Source: Trichobilharzia regenti (taxonomy: Eukaryota > Platyhelminthes > Trematoda > Strigeidida > Schistosomatidae). From it: 64,000 nt of DNA. This document shows, piece after piece, positions 25,000-36,215 of this stretch. The stretch's first letter is position 1; each line of letters begins with the position of its first letter. Below the pieces are notes generated by a model, which was not told the origin of the DNA, ran no database searches, and was given only the letters and a program-made list of their open reading frames with translations. A program made the translations under genes and the position numbers. The stretch spans positions 48,271,459 through 48,335,458 of the forward strand of contig OX235265.1 in the NCBI GenBank assembly GCA_944472135.2, read 5' to 3'.

Positions 25000-25290
25000 C
25001 AATCATATTAACCAGTAGTGTTTGCTAGCCAAACAGAAGTGATCGTAGCACCAGACGGCCATTTCCCTCGTTTAAGATTGGGCTCATAGTACCAGTTCGC
25101 TCCAGTAGCTATCCAGTAGTCGGGTTGCTTGAAATAATTCAACTCTATGGACTGAGTCAAATCGGGCACACAGTTGATGATGTCAGCCGCAAATAAGCGA
25201 AACCGCCGTCTGGTATTTAGATCACTTCCATCTGATGAGCAAGCACTACCGATAAATGTGAGTGGTGTCAAGCTATTGATTTCAGTCGGT
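25000..25290 (+). repeat. Dispersed repeat shared with 10700-10865
   Basis: Longer copy of the same unrecognised repeat, with AGCAAGCACTACCGATAAAT near 25240 matching ATCAAGCACTACTGATTGAT at 10818. The short open frames here are incidental. Confidence 0.5.
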
Positions 25291-27654
25291 CAAGAACCTC
25301 TGTTTGCTTTCTTGCTTGCTATTTATAGTTTTGAGGAGACAACATGTTGTGATCTAAATAGTTTCTGCTTCGAAAGAAAACTGTGGTGAAATTTCACCTT
25401 GAAGCGGCGTACTCTGTAAGCCGCTAATCTGATATAAATAAAATAAGATTTAGTGCCTTCAATATCTTAAAATTATTATTTGAAACATTACTAGTGATAT
25501 AAATCGATATCTTGTAATCTCTAATGCTTGTTTGATGACTAAGAGTATTTATTTTGCTTGAAAATGGAATTCAACTGACAAAGTTAAGACTATAAAATTT
25601 CAAAATAAAGTTAAAATGTTTTAAGTATAATCTTATGATTTGTGAACTGAAAAATTCTTCATACGCTTTAGAGCGTTTGTTTTAAAATTAGTAAACAACC
25701 CTGCCGAAGGTAAATAATTGACTTTCATGTCATCGATCGGTATGAAATGCTCGAGATAAGCAAAATGTTTAGTTGATCAGCTGATATAATCCAATATGAA
25801 CAGAAGTGTTAAAGATTGAAACTGATCTTTATTTCCTTTAGAATTAAATGATGTAAACTCAGGTTACAAGAAAGGTGACAAACATTCATTTTTTAGTCTT
25901 AGTCAAAAATAGGTCTAGTGATATCACTGAATGTAAGAAATCTAAAGTATTCTTATTGAAACAAAAACAAATTATAAATAATGATGATAGAAAGAAGTGT
26001 ACTTCGAAGAATCTATTTGATGTCCACGAATTAACGGAGAGGCAACATGTCCGCTCGTCCAATTAAGTGGAACAACCACGTGAAGCTCATCATAGCAACT
26101 AAGCACTCAAAAAACCTACCAAATTATTAAACTAGGTTTTTCGGTAAAGCAAGAAAGAACAGATTTACGGTATAAGATCACTATTATTATTCCCTTCTGT
26201 AGCATATCTGCATGTCATCCTGTTGTATGGAGTCTTTTACAGATAGCTCCACGACTGTCCATAAAATTTCATCTCTTTATCAGTATATCTCCTCCATGTC
26301 AGCTTCAGATCCACGTCTAACAAATCTTTTCCCATTCGGTTTCCACTTGATGGCCTGACGTTCACGTAATGTCACTCAATAGTCCCCTCAGCGTAAGTCC
26401 AATCCATCTCTATTTTGTTTAACATATTTTTTAGATGATAAGTTCTTGTTTGGTTTGTTGCCAGATTTCAGTTTTGAGCCAGCACAGGTGGCTGTTCTTT
26501 AAGTTTGTAGTAGTCTATTTGAAGTGCTACTGGTGAGGCGTAGTGCAAATCTCTAAACCATACAGAAGGAATGACTTGACATTAGTGTTGAACAGAACGC
26601 GAATCTTATTCCTTATGCTGAACGTCACAAATATCCACACTGATTTCAGGTTAATGTAGGTCCATCCTGAATTATTGGAATGATAAGTTGTCTAAAATGA
26701 CCTCACAATCATAAGTACTAAAGACAAACTATTCAATGTAGGGTAAGAATTTCTCTGGTATGAATGAAGTATTTTAAAAATTACGTTCATTAGTTGACAG
26801 TTGATTTCATTTGTGAAAACTGGATGACACGGCTGATATGAACTTGTTATTGAAACGTTTTAGTCTGAACTTACAGAAGTATGAAAAATTACTTTATATA
26901 AACACTTTTTACAGTTATGCATAACTTAATTCGTGTTCAGGTGTATTTATTTTGAGGACTACTGTGATTATATACCCAAAAGCTTTATTGCCTCCCATTG
27001 TTTGTCTCCACTGGACTGGAATTCTCAATTTCTGCTTGCATACTGGAGGCCAATAAGTGGGCTATGATGACAACAAGGAATTCATATCCATTGCACAAAG
27101 GTGATTTCATGGCTTGGTAGCTTGAATTACATAGAAATTCGGTTTTTGAAACTATGGGTATTGACTTTAATTCTCAGTGAGAATAACACAAACTCCCATT
27201 AAGATGAAACTTGTCCCGTGAATTCCACTGCACAATAAATCTTTCTACTCAACTACGTCACATTTTAAAATATTCGCTTTATCCTTCTTGATACGATGAT
27301 TGATCAGCGCATTCATTGAGATTGCTAAGCCTTTTCTGAGATTAATTATTTCGATAGGATCAGTCTATATCTAGATAGATTTTTGTGATCTCACATTCCG
27401 ACTTACGATGACCTACATATTTGTCCTTATATATATTTTTTTCAGGTGGACATTTTGGTTTGAGCTGTTTTTACTGAGCTTGATGTTGAGTGAATCTCTT
27501 TCTCTCTTTGTTATGTGTTTTGATATCACGATTAGAAAAAGGTGTTTAATTGCCTAAATGGACATCCTATCATCGTCAGCATCAGTTACAAATCTGAAGA
27601 ATACAGTGAAATTCGCCTTTCAGTGAAACAAAGATCTAATCCTAATTTCCACAG
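25291..27654. other. No gene recognised apart from the RTE fragment at 26180-26665
   Basis: 25291-26179 and 26666-27654 are AT-rich and intron-like. A possible pyrimidine-rich acceptor (TTTTTTTCAG, 27437-27446) has no convincing open exon after it. Confidence 0.5.
26180..26665 (-). pseudogene. RTE-like 3' part, degraded
   Basis: On plus, CTCCTCCATGTCAGCTTCAG, CCTCAGCGTAAGTCCAATCC, TAAACCATACAGAAGGAATG and AACGCGAATCTTATTCC parallel 28110-28510 of the longest copy. Many stops. Confidence 0.65.
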
Positions 27655-30215
27655 ATTATTATTATTATTGTTCCCTTGAGTTCCGAGGGGGACATAAGGC
27701 TTCAACAACACATCTCCACTTTAACTCAATTTTAGATTTTCCCATCGATTGATTGAACCGAAGTGCTCAGTCTCAGGTTGACATGTCGGCTTCTTGTGCA
27801 GATGCTTCGACGATGTCTGGGCATTTAATTAGAATTTAATTGGTGGATGGTGACTAGTAGGGGAATCCAGGGTGTGCATTTCGTCCTATTTAGGACTTGT
27901 CATCTGAATCTACCTGCATTTCTCAGCGAGTGATGATGTTCCCACCGAGGTTCGAACTAGGAAATACAGGTACATCCAGCTGACGAGTCCCAAATGCGCA
28001 TCCTGGATTCCACTGCTAATCACTATCCACCAAATAAATTCATCCCCACTTTGTTCTGTTTTCTGTCGCCCTCTACAGCTTGGACCACAGTTACCCACAA
28101 TCTCTTGTCTCCTTGTCACACGATATTCTCCATGCCACCCTAGAACCACCCAGTCGTCGCTTCCGACTCGGATTCCTTTGGAGTACCTGGTGCGCAATGT
28201 CTTTCGATGGTCTCCTCAATGTGTGCCCGATCCATCTAAATTTTCTAATTCGTATTTGCTAAGTGATCGGCTCTTGGTTGGTTAGTTCCCAGTTAGAGTT
28301 TCTTGTTCCTAATTCTTGCCGGCTGCCAGCCATTTCATCTTCAGTCTGGAGCCAGCGAAAGTGGCAGCTGTCGATGAAAGTCTACAATCTGTTGCAAATC
28401 CTTCTCTTGACTGACAATTAGTTCAAGTTTCTGGCCGCATAGAAGAACCGACCGACTTGACATTGGTGTTGGAAATCCTAATCTTGTTCTTTATGTTGAG
28501 TGCAGAAGATTTACAGATTGGTTTCAGGTTGATGAAGGCGTATTTTGCCTAGCTTTGACATCTTCATCCCTTGCGAATGTCTGTGATTGAAATGATGCTT
28601 CCTAGATAAGTGAAGGAAGTCACCTCTGTTAAGTCTCTCCCTCTGAAGGTGATTGGTGCTGTTGTCGGTTGTTGCCGTTGCTGCTGGTTGGTTATCTTCA
28701 TCACCTCCGCCTTCTTTATTTTAACCTGCAGTCCTGTCTTCGCAGGCGGTCAGTGCAGCCGGTTTGTTGGTTTTCACCTGAAAGTCTTCCAGTTCGTGTG
28801 GCATTAGACATTCAGAAATTCAGATCTTCCAGAGTGGTCATCTTACCCAACGCATAGTCTGATGCTTAATTCAGTCCACTACAATTAAGAATATCATCTG
28901 TGATAATACAAAGCCCTGCCTTACTCCTGTGTGCGCTTCGAACGCCTTGCTGAGTTTTCCGTTGTGGATCACCCGACACTTGGCATCGTCACAGAGCAAG
29001 CTGTTGAATGAGGTTGATAAAGACATGAGCACCCCACGCTGTGGTGTTAGAGAATTTTCAGAAATACTCCTTGACGAACGCTGTCTGTCGAAGACCTTTT
29101 GGAAATCGAAGTAGTTGAGGAACAGGTTTGACTGCCATTCTATGCTTTGTTTTGTGCTGACGATGCATGTAGTTGCAATTTGATTAGCACATGACTTGCC
29201 TTTTCTGAATACAGCTTGTACCGTTGGGTGGCATATTCCACATCCAGTGAATTTTTCATTCTCTCCAGGATGATACGACTTAATATTTTACTTGGCGTGC
29301 ACAAGGGCATTATTTCACAAAAGTTCTCGGAGAGATCCAGGTCACTCTTCCTTGATGGTTTGACGAGGTAGCCTTTCTTCCAATCGGTAGGTACCTAATC
29401 TTCTTTCCAAACCTTCTGCAATAATGGCGTGAACAAATCTGTGACAGCCTATAGGTTCGTTTTAAGTGCCTCGTGGGGTGGAATTCCATCTGGTCCCGTT
29501 TCCTTCTTGGCTGGACTGCAGTAGCTTGATCGCATTTAGGATTTCTGCTTTGGTTGTAGTTTTGGTGTCCACTGACAGGCACTTCTGTTCGTGATAGTAT
29601 TTCTGGGTTATTTGCAGATGATGGTCGATTCAAGAGTCCTTTAAAGTGATCAGCCCACTGTTTTATTTACTTCTTCTCCTTGGTAATCAGGTTCCCATGA
29701 ATATGTTTTATTGGTTTCAACATCTGGGTTGACCTCTTTCCGGATAGAGACCTGGTTATTTAATATGTCCTGAGATCTCCTTTACCTGCCGCCTTCCTCT
29801 TCTGCTTCATTTGTCAATGTGTCCTAAAATTGTCTTTTGTCTTTTCTAACACTCTTCTTCACTTCTTTATTCAGTGCAGTGTAGATTGAACTCAGCTTTT
29901 CCTTCTGTTTTCCATTTTTGTATTGAGTCATCTCTTTCACAATCCTTCTCTCCTTGAGGTAGGTATCCGTTGAGAGCCATTCTTTGTTGTATCTCTTCTT
30001 TCTCCTTAGAACATTTGTACATGTTTCCTTGAACATCACCTTCAGAGAGTTCCGATGTTCTTCCACACAGGTTTCCTCATTGATATCATATAGTGTCTCC
30101 AACGTTGCCCTGATCCGATCTGTAGTAAAGGCATCCCCTGTAGTCTTGTCTTTCCGTTTCTGAATGCTGAACTTGAATTTTGGTCTGTCTACAGTTGTTT
30201 TAAAGGATTTTAGCT
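27655..30215 (-). pseudogene. RTE-clade (SR2-like) retrotransposon, 5'-truncated, dead reverse transcriptase
   Basis: RTE elements encode an AP endonuclease and a reverse transcriptase that copy their RNA into chromosomal DNA. Reading the minus strand from 30215, there is an open piece (KKRYNKEWLSTDTYLKERR, 30102-29824) from the stretch between endonuclease and RT. Then come RT motifs in several frames: GKSCANQIATT (29210-29180), LFLNYFDFQKVFD (near 29110; usual FIDFKKAFD) and GVRQGFVLS (near 28930; usual GVRQGCLLSP). The C-terminal part includes VKSVLLCGQK (near 28460) and MDRAHIEETIERHCAPGTP (about 28240-28185; usual WIGHTLRK). Stops and frameshifts are frequent. The endonuclease is missing. 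An Smα block interrupts the 3' region (27723-28048). The 3' end is a TAA/TTA repeat at 27655. Assignment to SR2 is by RTE motifs and schistosome context. Confidence 0.8.
27723..28048. mobile_element. Smα inverted pair inserted in the RTE 3' region
   Basis: 27733-27955 is a minus-strand Smα (hammerhead at about 27870-27915; core mutated to ATGACAA). 27970-28045 is a plus-strand piece: CTGACGA core, then GTCCCAAAT joined straight to GCGCATCCTGG, so stem II's second arm and GAAA are missing. The flanking RTE sequence (ACACATCTCCA ... TTTGTTCT) is continuous at 63838-63852, which shows that this block is an insertion. Confidence 0.72.
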
Positions 30216-30529
30216 TCGCTTTGAAGATTCTTATAACTGGATACTTTCATTATTCGAAGTACGGATGTTAAAGGCACTGTAGGCAGTTGAGGAAGCTGTA
30301 ATAATCATATTTACAAAAATGTAGTGGAATAACATTTCTAGATATTTTATGAATATACAGAATCTGATGCCCTTAAAGTGCCTGACCACAGGAAGAAGAT
30401 GCCTGGAGTTCAAGCTAGAAGTTATGACCGATAGGATCCCCCGGATTTTGTGTAAAGGCATATATTCAGTGATGACATTAGCGCTAGCAGTCACGCTAAC
30501 TATCTCGAAATGATAGGTGTTCGAGTTCA

Positions 30530-30720
30530 TAGGCCATTGAATTTAATACCAGTAGCTGAATAATCAACAAGCTCCCTGGATAACTTGAAATTTTCACGTT
30601 AGACCACTGATGAAGTAAACTGTGTGTACTGCTGAAAATTCTTACATTAGGCTGAAACAGCTCTCTCCAGTTTACTCCGGTTTTCAATGATTAATTTCTA
30701 ACTGATATCACTGTGCGAAG
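30530..30720 (+). mobile_element. Hammerhead-SINE family, degraded subfamily-2 copy
   Basis: Recognisable by AATACCAGTAGCTGAATAA, GTACTGCTGAAAATTC, GGCTGAAACAGC and TTCTAACTGATATCA. The B box and stem II are eroded. Confidence 0.5.
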
Positions 30721-31779
30721 CTTGAAACTAATCAAATCAATACAAACTAATACTTGCAAGTTAAAATGCTACATGTGTCATTTAATTCTCATTCTTATTC
30801 TATGAACACTTAATCAGCCACAAAAGATTGAAGATATGTATGAATTGATTGTCTCTTTTTGATAGTTTGTTCTACACGTGTACACCTAAAAATGTTGTTG
30901 TTACTACAGTTTCCCACTTACAGATTCTATCTGATAGTTTTCACATACAATCAGTGATTGTTTAAACATCAGTTTATGCATGATATACTGAAGTCATTTG
31001 ATATCCTGTAGTATATATATATATATATATATTACTGGTTTTAAAAACTGTTTCCATTATTGATTTCATGGTAAAACTTCCTACTTTAACTGCTGTTTTT
31101 ATTATATTTCTTAATTCGGTAAATCTCTGTTTTAATGTGAACAACTCCATTGTCTATATATACATACATATTATTGTTTTAACGATAACATATTATAATA
31201 GGAGTGAGAATACAATGTCAACAGCTACTTCACATTGAGCTAATCACATAAATGTGCCTACAATCAGAAAGTGGTTGTTTTACTCAACAATCTCATTGCC
31301 ATTATTAACAAACACATCCATTTTGTCATTTTCTAAAAAATTAAAAAAAACCAACTCTGTTTCACCCTCTCCGCTTGTAGATAATTATCTAGGCGCCGTT
31401 CATTCAACATTTCAGTGGACACGTCGGAAGTGTTCACCTATGTGAGTAAAATCAGAATGTTTCTGAAAATCTCTACCGTTTCTAAAACAAAACAAAAAAA
31501 TTTTAAACAGGTTTTATAAGATTTCACAGGATTTTTAGTAAAAACTAAAAGAAAACGGAGATCCGGTTTTAAGGAATATACATCATATTGTCTTTCATAT
31601 TAGAACGAGTTAATCCTCTATAGAAGAAGAATTTGCATTTTTTCTAGTTCGTGTTATCAAAGCGCTTTGGAATACATCTGAGTATCAGCAGTACCTAAAT
31701 ATCCTCATGAGGAACTATGTGAATGCTAGATTTCATAGCTTGTTTAGCTGATATCCATTCCCAGTGAAATCCACTTTGA

Positions 31780-32125
31780 CGTTCACGTTAACAGGCCAGC
31801 CCTTTTGACGGATCAGTTGCTGGGTTAATGCCGTTTTTACTTCCGGCAATTTGTGACCACTCACGGATGTCATCAATGAGTATCCTTTTTACTCTGACCC
31901 AGTGAACCTAACAAGCGATGACTTCTTATCAGAACCTCAAGACAACTGACCCTGTATCTGTAGACTGATCTTCAGATTTTAGGTGTTGTAGGGATTTTCA
32001 CTTATTTTAATTGGTTAGATTCGTAATTTGAAGGTCCTAGATTATATCCTTGATGTGGTGGTGGATGCTGGCCTTTAGAGAATCCAAACGAAAGATAAAA
32101 CATCTGTACGGTTTGATTATCATCG
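31780..32125. mobile_element. Degraded hammerhead-SINE body and head remnants
   Basis: 31780-32000 resembles the minus-strand body (ACTTCTTATCAGAACCTC, GGTGTTGTAGGGATTT). 32005-32120 resembles a plus-strand head and hammerhead (GAAGGTCCTAGATTATATCC, GAGAATCCAAACGAAAGA). Both are very diverged. Confidence 0.4.
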
Positions 32126-32235
32126 ATTCTCTGTTTGCTCCTGGAAAAATTTAAATTGATAGAAATTAGTAAAAAAAATCAAAATTATGAATATTTAGAG
32201 TACCATCTATTTTATTTATTGAACTGATCAATGTT

Positions 32236-32400
32236 AATTTTATGTTGGTGGAATCGTAAATCGCTCGCCAACCGGACCTCACGTGGTCCGGGTTCGATCC
32301 CAGCTGATGTGTTTGTAAACTTTGGCTAGCTTGCTAGCGAGTATTGCACTTGGAAGACAGGAAGGACTGATGCATGAATCTAGTGACACTATTCTGTATA
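32236..32400 (+). mobile_element. tRNA-headed SINE remnant
   Basis: GGTGGAATCGTAAATCGCTC and GGTCCGGGTTCGATCCCAGC give a tRNA-like head. The following sequence is not clearly matched elsewhere in the window. Confidence 0.45.
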
Positions 32401-33054
32401 AAACAATACCACCACTTATATAACTTCAAAACTTATTCTTTGAAACCCTTCATTCCTCTTAAACCGCGAAGAAAGTAAGCAGTACTGAAATTTTAGCAGC
32501 AAAAAGTAGAACAATGATGAAACCCTGACAAAGTCTTTCTTTTTCTGTTTCTAACATACTTAATTTAATCAGAAGAAATGATGAGTATACGAATAGATAT
32601 GCATTCATTATTCCAAAATCAGTAACTGCATTAGAAAGCATGGTTTCTTGTAGATTGTACTGTGTCACTAAAAAGTTGTTTTGTCTTTACTGCTAATAAA
32701 ATCTTGTTTTACAAGTCAGTCTTTGTCTTGCCCTAAAATATTTGAAAATCAATTTGCCTTTGTTGTATCTTACATTACAAATGTTCGGTTTTCTCCAAAA
32801 TAATTCACATTGTGGTGGGCTGTCACACTGCTTGTATTCGCTTACAATAGAAACACCTAGGTTTGTAATAAACAATCGCAGGAATCAGGTGAATTGAAAC
32901 TGTTAGAAAGGCAAAAGTATTGTGGAATTTAATCAAAAATTCAGAGATTGAAAACAGTGAATTACTATCTATTCTGTTTCTTCAAAATATACACAAACAG
33001 AAATGTGTATACATATGAGGCTGTTACTAAACAATGTTCACGAGTTTTCATCAT

Positions 33055-33449
33055 TTGGAGTGCCACTGGAAAACCTGGAAGTACTGGATGGCTCTCTAGT
33101 CCTAATTTGAGACTATTCACAGTATGCATCCCTTGGGGTTCGAGCGCAGGGCCTTCAGGTCATAAGGGGAGCTTGTTGACCATTCGGCCACTAGGACTCG
33201 ATCCAGTGGCCTACGGACTCCAACTTCTACCTATGATATTGACTGGTGGACGTAATGTATATTAGTAGAAGTTAGAATTAATTGGTTATTGGATTGAGTC
33301 ACATTGGCTAAATGGTCTGCAAACTCACTTTTTACCAGAAGGTCAAAGGTTTGAACATCAGTGGATGCGTAATGCTGAAGAATCCCGAACTGGTAGGGAA
33401 CACCTGTCCATTACTTCCAAGTTCTGCAGCGGTTCTCTAACTGATTTTA
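33055..33449. mobile_element. Head-to-head hammerhead-SINE pair, 3' end split by a later insertion
   Basis: 33055 to about 33245 is a minus-strand copy; about 33250 onward is a plus-strand copy (AAATGGTCTGCAAACTC, GGTTTGAACATC, TCTCTAACTGATTTTA). The plus copy is interrupted at 33449 and resumes at 33830 (CTAACTGATTTTAGC). Hammerhead segments are degraded. Confidence 0.65.
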
Positions 33450-33843
33450 CTATTATTATTGTTCCCCTGAGTTCCTAGTGGAACATAGGGCTTCAACTGA
33501 ACGTCTTCACTCGCTTCTGTATTCTGCTGTACTTTTCACCTGCATCCATGTTAGTCCATACTCTTTCAACTCCTTTTCACACGATCTTCTCCATGTCAGC
33601 CTTGAACTGACGTCCCACTCGCCTCATCCCTTTTGGGTTCCCCTCAAGCAATAGCCTGACGCGTGCGCGATGCCACCCAGCGGCCTCCTCAGCCGCGAGT
33701 GTACAATCAAGTTGCTAGCACCACGCCCCAACCCCCCTCTTTATCCGAGCTTGGGATCGGCTAGAAAACTAGCAGGTTAGTAGTCTAGGCGAGGCTAGAA
33801 AACCAGCGAGCTAGTAATCCAGGCGAGGTTCTAACTGATTTTA
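33436..33843 (-). mobile_element. Non-autonomous RTE-derived element with 14-bp target-site duplication
   Basis: The 14 bases TCTAACTGATTTTA occur at 33436-33449 and again at 33830-33843, flanking a 380-bp insert. On the minus strand the insert ends in the RTE (SR2-like) 3' sequence (GTTCCACTAGGAACTCAGGG, then AATAATAATA). Its 5' part is GC-rich and unlike the RTE body, with GCTAGTTTTCTAGCC-type repeats near 33755-33815. This fits a short element mobilised by RTE machinery in trans. Confidence 0.65.
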
Positions 33844-34234
33844 GCTAGTCATCAATCCTGTCATCAACATTGGAAATTTTCTGAGGTGACGCAAATCATA
33901 TAGTTTTTGGTTTTTGTAAAATCTAGTTGTGATTACCTCATAATATAGGTGAAGTAATGCAGTAGTTCGTTAATTTTCTGAGCAATTTTCTATCCACAAA
34001 TACTTTAAACTTAAGCATTCTCTGTAGTTTATTTTCGTTAAAATTCTTTGAAAAAATTAAAGTGTCTTTCCAGAATGTCACTTTATGTCAATTTGTAAAG
34101 TTTAACAGACTTCTTCGTTTGAATATTTTTGCTCCATCGAACAATGAGCTGTCCATGTCAAGTTAGAGTCCAGAATGAATTATATCACTGATATTCAGAG
34201 TTCATAGAACATGTAATTGTAACATAGACACTTT

Positions 34235-34450
34235 CACAGTGGCTCAATAGTCTACGAGCTCACCTTGTAACCAGAAGGTCCTAGGTTCGAACCCCTGTGA
34301 GTGCGTACTGATGAAGAGTCCCAAACTAGGACGAAACAGCTGTCCAGTACTCCCAGGTTTTCCAGTGGTTCTCTAACTGATGTCAGCTAATGGTGAAATC
34401 TTCCATGCAATCAAAAAAATCCCTACAAAACCAATACTTGAAAATTTAAT
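34235..34450 (+). mobile_element. Hammerhead-SINE family, head and tail
   Basis: Plus strand: GTGGCTCAATAGTCTACG (A box), GGTTCGAACCC (B box), hammerhead segment 34305-34350, then CTCTAACTGATGTCAGC. In the hammerhead the first core base is changed (ATGAAGA for CTGANGA), which removes invariant C3. Stems I and II are otherwise perfect. Confidence 0.78.
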
Positions 34451-34729
34451 ATAACTGTCATTCAGTTTGTAAGCGTTCATTCGTATTCATATCGATATAC
34501 CAGAAAAGAATCTTCAGTTACCAACCAAATTAATATGATTTTTTGGTGTGATTAGTTTATATTTTGTGTAAAGTCATTCTGTACTCCAAATGTACATCGA
34601 ACGGAACACATAATTTTTTGTGACTTATGCTACCTCTCCCTCTTACAACAATGACATTATGACTAGATAACTTTAGTTCTCAATGTCTTTATAAATTGTT
34701 AAGTCATGGCAAGATAATTACATATAGAA

Positions 34730-34965
34730 AGCTTTCTTCAGAAACCTACTCCCCTTACGATAGGCCCTCGAGTGAAACCCGAACGGGAAGCGGCAAGTTG
34801 GTTGTCAGTGCGAGGGTGACATGGAGGAGGTCACGTGAACAGATGAAAGCATATGGTAAGATGTGGAGCCAAGTGAAAACGTTGGTAAAGAACCGAAGGC
34901 AATGGATACGTGCGGCTGAAACCCTGTGTTCCTCTAGGAACTAAAAGAAATAATAATAATTTGTG
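34730..34965 (+). pseudogene. RTE-like 3' fragment
   Basis: GCGAGGGTGACATGGAGGAG, AGGCAATGGATACGTGCGGC, CTGTGTTCCTCTAGGAACTA, then AATAATAATAAT. This is the family's 3' terminus; the open frame here is a relic of its last coding part. Confidence 0.65.
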
Positions 34966-35524
34966 AATTTGTATAAAGAAAGAAAACAACAGTTAGTGGG
35001 GAGTAAGATGGTGGCATCATTTTTATCATCGGCTTTCAATCACCTGCGTATAGCAATTTTAACATACTTGCAAATGTGACATGTTTTGAGTGAACTGGAG
35101 ACTTGAAGACTAATAAACAATCCCCCCCATAAATTACATCTTTTATAAGTTATACGCAGAAAGCTCAAGTGTTTACAGAAAAAAACTCAGAAATATCATA
35201 GTAAATGTGCGGATACCATGGAAAAGGAGTTATGCAATAAAAACAAGAAGTGGATAAAATGAATTGTAACTAATAAGTTGCATAGCAATGTGATGAGTTC
35301 AACTCAGATCGCAGAAACAAAAGACAAGCGAAATTACCTTATAGCGGAAGGAACGAGGTTAAATCCAGTGACTACGTAGTCAGATAAACGGGGGAATAAA
35401 GACGTTGAATTACTAGAGCACGGAAAGACTGATAACTTCTTGCTAATACTCCATTACAAGTTAAGTGTCACTGCTACCATTGAAATTCGCATCATTTTCA
35501 TAACTCCCTTCTCCCAAAAAAATA

Positions 35525-36090
35525 AACATGGAGTTCATTTCCGTTAAATTAACCACGCAAATATTTTTGAATGACGTTGGCTTTGTAGACCAACAGCAGC
35601 AGCAACAACAACAGACAACAATCAGCTGGCATAAGTGGCAGAAATCTGAAAGATGCAACCTTCTTTGCCTACCAACCTGGAAAGCATCGTTTGATCCACA
35701 GGCTGAACTAACGAGAATATCAAATCAGCGAGGATCGGAAAACCGAGTCAAGCTTTCATTTCTTTCAAGTCTAAGTGTAGATCGACAGATCTAAGCATGA
35801 AAATGAACATAAGATCAAGATTTTCAACACCAATGTGAAGTCAGTGTTACTATGCGGATCGGAGAATTGGCGAGTCACGAAGGGCACTTCGAACAAACTA
35901 CGGAACTTCATCAACAGCTATCTTCTCTCACTACCACTCAAGATCAGATGGGTGGCCAGAAGAGATCAAGAACAGGAATTTCTGGCAGTGGGCGAACCCA
36001 CGCAGCACGAACGGAGTGTGTAACAAATATGCAGGAAGAAATAGAGGTGGATTGGTCATACTCTGAGAAAACTATCAAGTGATATCACTC
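35525..36090 (+). pseudogene. RTE-like retrotransposon fragment, C-terminal region
   Basis: 35588-35625 encodes a glutamine run followed by TTIS, as at 48390-48425. 35835 onward reads MKSVLLCGSENWRVTKGTSN, the RTE-type (V)KSVLLYGSETW motif. 36045-36075 reads WSYSEKTIK (compare WIGHTLRK). Several frameshifts. The 3' tail is absent. Confidence 0.72.
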
Positions 36091-36114
36091 GACAAACTCT
36101 GAAGTTCTAGTTTC

Positions 36115-36215
36115 CATTTTTAGTGGGGGTCACCGGCGTGCACTGCTGTAGAACCCCATACTGGAACGAAACAGCTCTCCAGTACTTCTCTGAATGAAGT
36201 TATTTCATGGTCACA
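36115..36215 (+). mobile_element. Hammerhead-SINE fragment
   Basis: GTGCACTGCTGTAGAACCCC, GGAACGAAACAGC and CTCCAGTACTTC mark a degraded hammerhead segment without its head. Confidence 0.45.

Larger units (their letters stand above)
30721..33054. other. No gene recognised apart from SINE remnants
   Basis: AT-rich intron-like sequence with a TA run at 31012-31031. SINE remnants at 31780-32125 and 32236-32400 are listed separately. Confidence 0.5.

Noticed and set aside
27437..27500. Possible splice acceptor (TTTTTTTCAG) that might start a second protocadherin exon
   Set aside because: The sequence after it has no cadherin motif and early stops in all frames.
35461..35658. Minus-strand frame with a cysteine run
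   Set aside because: Antisense of the glutamine tract in the RTE fragment.
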